27,889 nt of DNA from Egerieenecus sp048201975 (GTDB taxonomy: Bacteria > Bacillota > Clostridia > Christensenellales > Aristaeellaceae). The stretch's first letter is position 1, and every line of letters starts with the position of its first letter. Under the pieces are notes generated by a model, which worked only from the letters and a program-made list of their open reading frames with translations, had not been told where the DNA came from and searched no databases. Shown here in pieces: positions 7,988-14,724 of the stretch. Both the position numbers and the translations under genes were made by a program. The DNA is taken from positions 1 to 27,889 of the forward strand of contig DBFBGQ010000085.1 in assembly GCA_048201975.1 (NCBI GenBank), read 5' to 3'.

Positions 7988-8632
7988 TTACGCCCTCCCT
8001 TCCAGCTTCTCAAACTTCCAGTCCGGCACCTTGCACACGGGGCAGAGCTTGGGGGCGCTGGGACCCACGTAGAGGAAGCCGCACACGGTGCAGACCCACA
8101 GCTCGTTGCCCGCCAGCATGGCCTCGCCCTCCTGGGCGTAGCGGCTGAGCAGCGCCTGGACCATGCGGGTAACCTTCTCCCCCCACACGCAGATGCGCTG
8201 GGTTCCCCGGTCCCCGGCTTCCACCGCTTCCGCCCGGAGACCGGGATAGCCCTCCGACAGATCCTCGGCCACCCACTGGGCCAGCAGCGCCTGGTCCGCG
8301 CCGCTCTCCTTAGGCGCGGCAGCGGCGAAATAGTCGGCCAGCTCCATCATCAGCGCCTGTTCCTCGGGTTTATACTGCTTCTCGCAGCCCCGGGCCAGGT
8401 TGGAAAACACCGCTGCCAGCACGCCGGGGGAAAGCCGCAGCGCGTCCGGGTCCACCGGCTCCGGCCGGCGGGGCGCGGGAGCCGCCGCGATCTCTTCCTG
8501 GAGAACGAACACGGACTTGGCCGCGCCGCACACCGGGCACACCCACTGCTCCGGCAAGCGGTCAAAGGGTGCGCTCTCCTTGCTCTCGTCGTACACATAA
8601 CCACAGATGGGGCAAATATATTTCACGGTCAA
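7988..8632 (-). CDS. Double-rubredoxin protein
   Basis: A cytoplasmic electron-transfer protein of 214 aa. Residues 1-45 are a full rubredoxin with C7, C10, C32, C35 and the typical APFDxLPExW loop. Residues 176-214 are a second, short rubredoxin of the rubrerythrin-tail type, with C181, C184, C197, C200. The helical middle (about 60-170) aligns by eye with the second half of a ferritin-like domain, but the ExxH iron ligands are missing (WGEKVTRM where rubrerythrin has IEKHHEER). It may be a decayed rubrerythrin that now only carries electrons, plausibly for the rubrerythrin made from the next gene. The start is TTG at 8632 or GTG two codons later; GGAGGGAGG upstream serves either. It is the first gene of the redox operon. 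Confidence 0.88.
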   Translation of the reverse strand: MTVKYICPICGYVYDESKESAPFDRLPEQWVCPVCGAAKSVFVLQEEIAAAPAPRRPEPVDPDALRLSPGVLAAVFSNLARGCEKQYKPEEQALMMELADYFAAAAPKESGADQALLAQWVAEDLSEGYPGLRAEAVEAGDRGTQRICVWGEKVTRMVQALLSRYAQEGEAMLAGNELWVCTVCGFLYVGPSAPKLCPVCKVPDWKFEKLEGRA

Positions 8633-8720
8633 TCCCTCCCTCCGTTGGTATTCATGCCTTGCGCAGGCGCCCGCCGGTTTCCCTTCGCTCTCCGGGCGAA
8701 AGCGCCTTTGTTCTGCCTTT

Positions 8721-8749
8721 TATATACCACGCCGGAAAACGGGTGAAAC
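8721..8749 (-). promoter_or_regulatory. Candidate promoter of the redox operon
   Basis: TATATA (8721-8726) has GTTTCA (8744-8749) 17 bases upstream on the minus strand, a weak sigma-A match. The same bases also read GTTTCA, 14 bases, TGGTAT (8724-8729), five of six at each box for a sigma-B-like promoter. Which, if either, is used cannot be told from sequence alone. Confidence 0.4.
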
Positions 8750-8780
8750 AAAACTTTTCCAAAATTCGCCCAACAGCGGC

Positions 8781-8806
8781 GGCCCCGGGGATCTGTCCCC
8801 GGGGCC
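8781..8806 (-). terminator. Perfect 10-bp hairpin after the MoaE-like gene
   Basis: GGCCCCGGGG and CCCCGGGGCC pair fully around a 6-base loop, starting 5 bases after the stop codon of the MoaE-like gene on the minus strand. No T-run follows directly. It probably ends or protects that transcript and insulates the redox operon. Confidence 0.6.
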
Positions 8807-8811
8807 GAAAT

Positions 8812-9204
8812 TCAGCGCAGCTCCGTCTCCTGCACGCATTCGCTTTTGATGCGCCCCACCAGAAACTGCAGCCCATCGATCACGTGGGGCCGGATATCTC
8901 CGCCCAGAAGCACGTACATGATGTCGTCCCCCACCTGCAATTCCCCCTCGTTGAGCCACACCCGCACGTAGTACACCCCGGGCAGGCCATAGGTTTCGGC
9001 CACAGCCGCCTCCACCTTGGCCCGGTCGTAGGAAAAGCGCATGCCCGTCACCGGCAGGGCGGAGGCGTCCCCCTGGCGGACCAGTGCCTTGGGGGTTTCC
9101 CGGACCACGCCGTTATGGGTCAGGTACATGCGGATCCTGGGCGCGGAGGGGTCCGCGTTGGCCTCGCGAAGCCGTTGATCCCTGGAAGGAACGGGTTTTC
9201 CCAT
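8812..9204 (-). CDS. MoaE-like domain protein
   Basis: A 130-aa protein that lines up by eye with the large subunit of molybdopterin synthase (MoaE): an N-terminal NGVVR like the family's GTVR, then MRFSYD, VRVWLNEGELQVGDDIMYV where MoaE has xVxHRxGxLxxGDxxVxV, and GGDIRPHVIDGLQFLVGRIK like the AHRxxAFEAxxxxxDxLK helix. Lys120 in the RIK position is kept. The end, QETELR, lacks the WKKE-like tail used for catalysis in true MoaE. No MoaD or other molybdenum cofactor gene is nearby, so a different sulfur-transfer or structural role is possible. The ATG at 9204 is chosen (AGGCGG about 11 bases upstream); a longer frame to 9345 would run through the MATE promoter. A hairpin follows the stop. Confidence 0.7.
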   Translation of the reverse strand: MGKPVPSRDQRLREANADPSAPRIRMYLTHNGVVRETPKALVRQGDASALPVTGMRFSYDRAKVEAAVAETYGLPGVYYVRVWLNEGELQVGDDIMYVLLGGDIRPHVIDGLQFLVGRIKSECVQETELR

Positions 9205-9313
9205 TGCTGATACACCGCCTATGCTATGCTTTGCCCGGCGGGGCCGGGCTGCATATGCATTCGCCTCCGGCGGGGGATTTTCCTTTTTCTCCGGCGCTTT
9301 TCTTCCCGGCGGA

Positions 9314-9342
9314 TTGACAGGGGGCGCCGGGTTGTGTATCAT
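9314..9342 (+). promoter_or_regulatory. Sigma-A promoter of the MATE gene
   Basis: TTGACA (9314-9319) and TATCAT (9337-9342) are 17 bases apart on the plus strand. Both boxes and the spacer length match the HAD/ATPase promoter at 4246-4274. The predicted start near 9349 gives a leader of about 32 bases. Confidence 0.85.
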
Positions 9343-9380
9343 CATGCTGAGAATTCAGGGACAAAAGAGGCGGAAAGCGG

Positions 9381-10778
9381 ATGCACAGGCTCAAGGAATA
9401 CCTGCGGGACAACCGCGCCCTGCTGGGCGCAATCTTCACCCTGGCCTGGCCGGCCATGCTGGAGCAGCTGCTGCAAACGGTGGTGCAGTACGCGGACTCG
9501 GCCATGGTGGGGCAGCTGGGCGCACAGGCCACCGCGGCGGTGGGATTGACCACGCCGGTGAACTGGCTGGTAAACTCCCCCATGTTCGCCATGGGCATCG
9601 GTTTTCTGGCGTGCATCTCCCGCGCCCTGGGCGCCCGGGACAACCGCACCGCCCGGGCGGCGGCGGGGCAGTCCATCTTTGCGGTGCTGATCCTGGGTAC
9701 GGTGATGGGGCTGCTCACCGTGGGGCTGAGCCCGTGGATCCCCGGCTGGCTCAACGCGGCCCCGGAGATCCGGGAGGAGGCGGGGCGGTACTTCGCCATC
9801 GTGTCCCTGCCCATGCTCTTCCGGGCCGCCAGCATACTCTTCGCCTCAGCCCTGCGCGCCTCCGGGGATACCCGCACCCCCATGCTGGTGAGCCTGGCCA
9901 TGAACGCGGTGAACGTGGCGCTGAACTTCCTGCTGATTTTCCCCACCCGGGAAATTTCCCTAATGGGGCTGCGGGTGACGGCGCCCGGGGCGGGGCTGGG
10001 GGTCGCCGGCGCGGCCGTGGCCACGGCGGTTTCCTACGTGGCGGGGGGCGTGATGATGTTCCGCGCCCTGTGGCGCAGCCCGGCGCTTTCCCCCAAGGGC
10101 CAGCCCCTGCGCTGGAACCGGGCGGTGATGGGCCAGTGCGCCCGGGTGGGCGTGCCGGTGGTGTTCACCCGCATCGGGGTAAGCCTGGGGCATGTGGTGT
10201 TCCTCTCCCAGGTGTCGGTGCTGGGCACGGTGGCCCTGGCGGCCCACTCCCTGGCCCTCACCACCGAGGAGGCGGTCTACCTCCCCGGCTACGGCATGCA
10301 GGCCGCGGCCTCCACCCTGGCGGGCAACGCCGTGGGCGAGGGCAGCGAGGCCAAGCTGATGGCCGTGAGCCGGCTGATCCTGCTGGTGGCGGTGCTTTTG
10401 ATGACCTGCACGGGCGGGCTGCTGTTCCTGTTTCCCCAGGTGATGCTGGGGCTGTTCACCCCCGACCAGGCGGTGATCGCCCAGGGGGCGGTGGTGCTGC
10501 GGATCATCGCCGTCACCGAGCCCATCTATGCCGCGGGCATCATCTGGGAGGGCGTTTTCAACGGCGTGGGAGATACCCGCGCGCCCTTCGTCATCTCCAT
10601 GGGCACCACCTGGGGGGTGCGCATTCTGCTGACCACCCTGTGCGTGCATGTGTTTCACCTGGGCCTGCTGGCGGTGTGGATCTGCATGGCGCTGGACAAC
10701 ATCACCCGGGCGGGGCTGCTGGGGGCGCGGTTTCTGGGTACGCGGTGGAAGCGCGGGCTGAACCTTTCCGCCTCATGA
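9381..10778 (+). CDS. MATE-family multidrug/cation antiporter
   Basis: An inner-membrane exporter of 465 aa, the standard MATE length, with about twelve hydrophobic segments in two related halves. The N-terminal LAWPAMLEQLLQTVVQYADS, with the Gln and Asp of helix 1-2, and the FASALRASGDTRTPM loop are characteristic; a second related loop, VFNGVGDTRAPF, occurs in the C-terminal half. Such proteins expel cationic drugs or metabolites using sodium or proton gradients; the substrate here is unknown. It is the only plus-strand gene, with its own consensus promoter and AGAGG 10 bases before the ATG. No regulator is adjacent. Its stop codon interlocks with that of the convergent gene. Confidence 0.93.
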   Translation: MHRLKEYLRDNRALLGAIFTLAWPAMLEQLLQTVVQYADSAMVGQLGAQATAAVGLTTPVNWLVNSPMFAMGIGFLACISRALGARDNRTARAAAGQSIFAVLILGTVMGLLTVGLSPWIPGWLNAAPEIREEAGRYFAIVSLPMLFRAASILFASALRASGDTRTPMLVSLAMNAVNVALNFLLIFPTREISLMGLRVTAPGAGLGVAGAAVATAVSYVAGGVMMFRALWRSPALSPKGQPLRWNRAVMGQCARVGVPVVFTRIGVSLGHVVFLSQVSVLGTVALAAHSLALTTEEAVYLPGYGMQAAASTLAGNAVGEGSEAKLMAVSRLILLVAVLLMTCTGGLLFLFPQVMLGLFTPDQAVIAQGAVVLRIIAVTEPIYAAGIIWEGVFNGVGDTRAPFVISMGTTWGVRILLTTLCVHVFHLGLLAVWICMALDNITRAGLLGARFLGTRWKRGLNLSAS

Positions 10779-11459
10779 GCCCGGCAGGCCCAGGTACTGG
10801 GTTTCCAGGGCGAAGCGCAGGCCGTTCCAGCGCAGCAGGTTCAGCATGATCCCCAGGCGGTCCGCGTGGTACAGCCCGCTGATCTGCTGCACCGCCAGCA
10901 GCGCGCAGCGATCCTCCTCCCCCAGGGTCAGGGGCGTCATCATGCCCAGGGGATCGGCCATGCCCTGCCGGGGGGCCTTCAGCTTGCCCTCCGGGCCGTA
11001 GAGCTCCGCCAGCGCCTCCGGGTTGCTCAGGCACAGGCGGTATTCCGCGCCGTTGGCCCGGCTGTACACCGTTACCGCGTAGCCGTCGGCGTAGTTCACG
11101 TCGTATTGATAGGCGGCGTTATAGGCCGCGGTTTCAAACAGCCGGCGGTAGCCCCGGTTCAGCCAACCGAACACCGTGTAATACCCCGTGCCGCCGCTGC
11201 CCCCGCTGTCCACCGAGGTCAGGATGTCCAGCCGGTCCCGTCCGGCGAGGGGGCACAGGGTGAGCCGGGGGTTGTATCCCGCGTCCTCGGGCAGGGACAG
11301 GCGGGTTTCCCGGCAGCTGGCCCCATCCTGGATGCGCAGCTGGATGCCCTGCCACATGCTCCCTTCTGCCTCCTGATAGCCTGACAGCCACACCCGGTCG
11401 GGGATGCCGTCGCCGTTCACGTCCCCCCGGGCCTGGGTAATCGTCCTTCTTCCGCTCAT
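10773..11459 (-). CDS. VCBS/FG-GAP-like repeat protein of unknown function
   Basis: A 228-aa protein starting with a calcium-binding-type loop, DVNGDGIPD (13-21, with D13, N15, D17, D21), as in FG-GAP/VCBS and dockerin-like repeats. A second, degenerate repeat runs around AGYNPRLTLCPLAGRDRLDILTSVDSGGSGG. The rest, including YQYDVNYADGY and a C-terminal QQISGLYHADRLG, matches a family seen in spore-forming Bacillota that I recall as VCBS repeat-containing; its function is unknown. No signal peptide is visible from the chosen start. That start (ATG at 11459) has GAGGAG 7 bases upstream; a longer in-frame extension to 11672 has no such site. It is monocistronic between trkH and MATE, convergent to MATE, with stops sharing TCATGA and no terminator between them. 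Confidence 0.75.
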   Translation of the reverse strand: MSGRRTITQARGDVNGDGIPDRVWLSGYQEAEGSMWQGIQLRIQDGASCRETRLSLPEDAGYNPRLTLCPLAGRDRLDILTSVDSGGSGGTGYYTVFGWLNRGYRRLFETAAYNAAYQYDVNYADGYAVTVYSRANGAEYRLCLSNPEALAELYGPEGKLKAPRQGMADPLGMMTPLTLGEEDRCALLAVQQISGLYHADRLGIMLNLLRWNGLRFALETQYLGLPGS

Positions 11460-11675
11460 AGCCTCGCTCCTCTCCGATTCCTTCAGCCTAGGGTATGCGC
11501 GGCACGCCGCAAACCTGCCTGGGAAGTTCCCCAGGCCCCAACGTTTCAGCAAGCATGCCCGCCTGTCCCCCTGGACCCCTTCGGCCCCCCTACCTGATGA
11601 AACCTTTGCAAGCCAGGGAAATCGGAAGTTTCTTTCTTCCTGCCGGTGTAAGAATCGACTTTTTTCAGCCATCCA

Positions 11676-11717
11676 AACGCAAAAGCCGGAGGAGCTGCGC
11701 CCTCCGGCTTTTGCGTT
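11676..11717 (-). terminator. Intrinsic terminator after trkH
   Basis: A 17-bp perfect stem (11676-11692 with 11701-11717) around an 8-base loop, overlapping the trkH stop codon. The arm carries CTTTTGCGTT, so the T-run lies in the stem and the hairpin could act in both directions. The remaining bases 11460-11675, upstream of the VCBS gene, contain a small GCCTGGG/CCCAGGC hairpin near 11517-11537 but no promoter I would call. Confidence 0.75.
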
Positions 11718-13164
11718 ATTGCTTTTTCCAAATGGCGGGATGGAACAGCGCCATCATGGGGAAGATTTCCAGGCGGCCTGCCAGCATCAAAAGGCTGAGC
11801 ACCACCTTTGAAAAGGGGCCATAGCCCGTGAAATCCTCCACGGGGCCCACCGCGCCCAGGCCCGGGCCCACGTTGCTCATGCAGGTGAGGGCCGCGGTCA
11901 GGTTGGTCTCCAGGTCAAACTTGCCCTCCAGGGACACCAGCAGCCCGCCCAACAGCACCATGGCCACGTATACGAACACGAAGGAGGCCGTCTCCTGCAG
12001 GAGGGATTCCGCCACGCCCTTGCCCTCAAAGCGCACGGTTTGCACCTTGCGGGGCTGGAAGGTATGCCGGACGGCCCGCAGGCCCTGCTTGCACATCATG
12101 CCCACGCGGCACACCTTGATACCGCCGGCGGTGGACCCGGCGCAGGAACCGACGAACATCAAAATGATGATGACCATCTTGGCCGCCGCCGGCCACAGGT
12201 TGAAGTCCGCGGTGGCAAAGCCGGTGGTGGACATGATGCTGGCCACCTGAAAGCCGGCGTAGCGCAGGGCCTGGAGCCAGGATGCCTGCTGGGGCAGGAT
12301 CAGCACGGTGATCAGCGCCGTGGCCGCGGTGAATATGCCCAGATACCACCGCAGCTCCTCGCTGCGCAGCACATCCCGCCACCCGCCGGTGAGCAGGCGG
12401 TAATACAGCGCGAAGTTCACCCCGAACACCAGCATGAACACGGTGATGATCCAGTCGATCCATTCGCTTTGGAAGGCGCCCACGCTGGCGGCATAGTTGC
12501 TGAAGCCGCCGGTGCCCGCCGTGCCCATGGCGTGAATGATGGCGTCGTAGGGGTTCATGCCCGCGGCCATCAGCAGCGCGAACTCCACCATGGTCAGCGC
12601 CAGATAGATCACGTACAGGATCTTGGCCATGTCCCCGATCTTGGGGACGATCTTGCTCAGGGTGGGGCCGGGGCTTTCCGCCCGGACCAGGTGGGAGGTG
12701 CGCCCGCCCATCTTGGGCAGCAGGGCCAGGGTGAGCACCAGCACCCCCATGCCGCCGATCCAGTGGGTGAAGCTCCGCCAGAACATGATTCCGTGGGGCG
12801 CGCCCTCAAAGTGGGTGGTTACGGTGGCGCCGGTAGTGGTGAAGCCGGAAACCGCCTCGAAAAATGCGTCCTCATAGTTGGGCAGCTCGCCGCTGAACAC
12901 GAAGGGCAGCGCGCCAAAGGCGCTCAGCGCCACCCAGGACAGCGCCACCACCAGAAAACCCTCCCGGGCGCGAAAGTTCCGCTCCCGGGGCTTGCTGGCA
13001 AAGCGCAGCGGCAGGCCCACCGCCAGCAGCGCCACGATGGACTTCACCAGCGCCATGGCGTCCCCGTCCCCATAGATCAGCGCGATGAGCAGCGCCGGGA
13101 ACATCGCCGCCGCCTCCACCAATAAAATCGCGCCCAGCAGATAACCAACCAACCATCTGTTCAT
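11716..13164 (-). CDS. trkH: Potassium uptake channel subunit TrkH
   Basis: The membrane pore of the Trk/Ktr potassium uptake system, 482 aa, typical length. Four pore loops with the filter motif are visible: SGFTTTGAT (about 106-114), GTAGTGGFSNY, GSCAGSTAGGIK and CMSNVGPGLGAVG. Each contributes one selectivity-filter segment to the pore. An Arg in the TAGGIKVCR loop, conserved in TrkH gating, is present. It overlaps trkA by ATGA, so the two are translated together and form one complex, with TrkA as the cytoplasmic gating ring. A terminator follows immediately. Confidence 0.95.
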   Translation of the reverse strand: MNRWLVGYLLGAILLVEAAAMFPALLIALIYGDGDAMALVKSIVALLAVGLPLRFASKPRERNFRAREGFLVVALSWVALSAFGALPFVFSGELPNYEDAFFEAVSGFTTTGATVTTHFEGAPHGIMFWRSFTHWIGGMGVLVLTLALLPKMGGRTSHLVRAESPGPTLSKIVPKIGDMAKILYVIYLALTMVEFALLMAAGMNPYDAIIHAMGTAGTGGFSNYAASVGAFQSEWIDWIITVFMLVFGVNFALYYRLLTGGWRDVLRSEELRWYLGIFTAATALITVLILPQQASWLQALRYAGFQVASIMSTTGFATADFNLWPAAAKMVIIILMFVGSCAGSTAGGIKVCRVGMMCKQGLRAVRHTFQPRKVQTVRFEGKGVAESLLQETASFVFVYVAMVLLGGLLVSLEGKFDLETNLTAALTCMSNVGPGLGAVGPVEDFTGYGPFSKVVLSLLMLAGRLEIFPMMALFHPAIWKKQ

Positions 13165-14525
13165 CGGTGAATAACCTCGTTCAGGTCGTCAATGCCCGTT
13201 TCGCAGGCGATGATGACCACCCGGTCCCCCTCCTCGATGTGGTCGCCGCCAAAGGGCACGATCACCTTTCCCTGGCGCACGATCACCGCCACCAGCGTGC
13301 CCGGGCGCACCACCAGATCCTTCAGCGCGATGCCGATGTAGGGGTCCTCGCCCCGGGCGATGAATTCGAGGGCCTCCGCCTTGTCGTTCATCAGCCGGTA
13401 CAGCCGCTCCACCTTGGTGCCCTCGCCGTTGACCCGGGCGCGGACGTAGCGCAGGATGGCCGCACAGGTGCTGGCCTTGGGGCTGACGATGCTGTCCAGC
13501 CCCATGTCGCTGATGATGTCCGCATAGGCCACCCGGTTGTTTTTCACAATCACCTTGGGCACGCCCTGCCTCACGGCGAACAGGCCGGTCATGAGGTTTT
13601 CCTCGTCCCGGTCGCACATGGCCACAAAGGCGTCCATCTGCCGCAGGCCCTCCTGCTCCAGCAGCTCCTGATCGGTGCCGTCGCCCTGAATCACGTTCAC
13701 GTGGGGCAGCATTTCGCTCAGCGCCGCGGCCTTGGCGGGATTGATCTCGATCATGGCCACCCGAATGCCCATGGGTACGATCACCTTGGCCAGGTAATAG
13801 CTGATCCGGCCGCCGCCCAGGAGCATCACGTTTTTGATCCGCAGGGAGTGCTTGCCCAGGAAGCGGAAATAATTGGTGACGGTCATCATTTCCCCGGCCA
13901 CGTGCACCCGGTCGCCGGGCTGAATCACAAAATCGCCGTTGGGGATGATCACCCGGCCCTCCCGCTCCACGGCGGCGTAGAGCACCCGGGGAATTTCCGG
14001 CAGGCGTGTGGCCAGCTTGCGCAGGGGGCAGCCCACCATGACGTCCTTCTCCTGGGCACGGAACTCCACCATTTCCACCTGGCCCCGGGCGAAATATTCA
14101 ATATTGTTGGCGAAGGGGAAGCGCAGCAGGCGGCTGATCTCCATGGCGGTGGCCCGCTCGGGGTTCACGGCCATGTCGATACTGGTCTCGTGCTGGAGCA
14201 GGGCCAGGCTCTCGTTGTATTCCGGGTCGCGTATCCGGGCGATGGTATACTGCGCCCCCAGCCGCTTGGCGATCAGGCAGCAGAGCATATTGATCTCGTC
14301 GCTGGCGGTGGCGGCCACCAGGATGTCGGCCTTCTCCACCCCCGCGTCCATGAGCGTGCGGGCGTTGGCGCCGTTGCCATGCACGCACAGCACGTCCAGG
14401 GTATCCTCGCTGCGCTGGAGCACTGTTTCGTTGTTGTCGATAATCACCACGTCGTGGCCCTCGCGGGTCAACTGCTCCGCCAGCGTATGGCCAACCTTGC
14501 CGTCGCCCACCACCAGTATCCGCAT
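13161..14525 (-). CDS. trkA: Potassium uptake regulator TrkA
   Basis: Cytoplasmic gating subunit of TrkH, 454 aa, with two tandem RCK repeats. The first Rossmann motif is GDGKVG (7-12), followed by the acidic end of strand 2 (VVIIDNNE). The second is LGGGRISYYL in the middle, with a matching MIEINP strand. Each half ends in a TrkA_C ligand domain (around GCPLRKLATRLPE and ALKDLVVRPGTL). The protein binds NAD(H)/ATP in this family; c-di-AMP binding is common in Bacillota homologues but cannot be read here. The ATG at 14525 has GGAGG 7 bases upstream; a longer frame to 14699 runs into the promoter and polC terminator and is rejected. It is the first gene of trkA-trkH. Confidence 0.95.
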   Translation of the reverse strand: MRILVVGDGKVGHTLAEQLTREGHDVVIIDNNETVLQRSEDTLDVLCVHGNGANARTLMDAGVEKADILVAATASDEINMLCCLIAKRLGAQYTIARIRDPEYNESLALLQHETSIDMAVNPERATAMEISRLLRFPFANNIEYFARGQVEMVEFRAQEKDVMVGCPLRKLATRLPEIPRVLYAAVEREGRVIIPNGDFVIQPGDRVHVAGEMMTVTNYFRFLGKHSLRIKNVMLLGGGRISYYLAKVIVPMGIRVAMIEINPAKAAALSEMLPHVNVIQGDGTDQELLEQEGLRQMDAFVAMCDRDEENLMTGLFAVRQGVPKVIVKNNRVAYADIISDMGLDSIVSPKASTCAAILRYVRARVNGEGTKVERLYRLMNDKAEALEFIARGEDPYIGIALKDLVVRPGTLVAVIVRQGKVIVPFGGDHIEEGDRVVIIACETGIDDLNEVIHR

Positions 14526-14589
14526 GCCGATTCCTCCATTGCTTGTCCAGGCAGCGGACGTCCCCCGCCTTTCCCTGTAGACGGGACAT

Positions 14590-14618
14590 ATTCTAGCATA
14601 TTCCCCCGAAAAATGAAA
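14590..14618 (-). promoter_or_regulatory. Promoter of trkA-trkH (extended -10)
   Basis: TAGAAT (14590-14595) is preceded by TGC, an extended -10, with TTTCAT (14613-14618) as a poor -35 at 17 bases on the minus strand. It lies about 65 bases upstream of the trkA ATG, just downstream of the polC terminator. Confidence 0.5.
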
Positions 14619-14657
14619 TACTTCTGTGAAATTCCGCCTAAAATAGGTAGAAACGGC

Positions 14658-14724
14658 AAAAAAAGGCCGCGTTCCCCCCACTGCCCTCCCCCGGGCCAAG
14701 GGGGAAGGCGGGCGGGAACGCGCC
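14658..14724 (-). terminator. Intrinsic terminator after polC
   Basis: Directly after the polC stop, GCGTTCCC pairs with GGGAACGC, with flanking GGC/GCC and an inner CCCCC/GGGGG stem, and seven Ts follow. This ends the long minus-strand housekeeping block. Confidence 0.88.

Noticed and set aside
4915..8746. Long plus-strand frames opposite the exporter and the rubrerythrin operon
   Set aside because: They cover several real minus-strand genes and their promoters, and show no recognisable domains or ribosome sites.
9205..9345. N-terminal extension of the MoaE-like gene
   Set aside because: The extension is Pro-rich, without family likeness, and covers the MATE promoter; a ribosome site supports the start at 9204.
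11460..11675. A riboswitch or T-box leader upstream of the VCBS-like gene
   Set aside because: A small GCCTGGG/CCCAGGC hairpin is present, but no T-box motif, known aptamer or terminator pairing for this gene could be identified.
14526..14699. N-terminal extension of TrkA
   Set aside because: TrkA normally starts at MRILVVG; the extension passes through the trkA promoter and part of the polC terminator.
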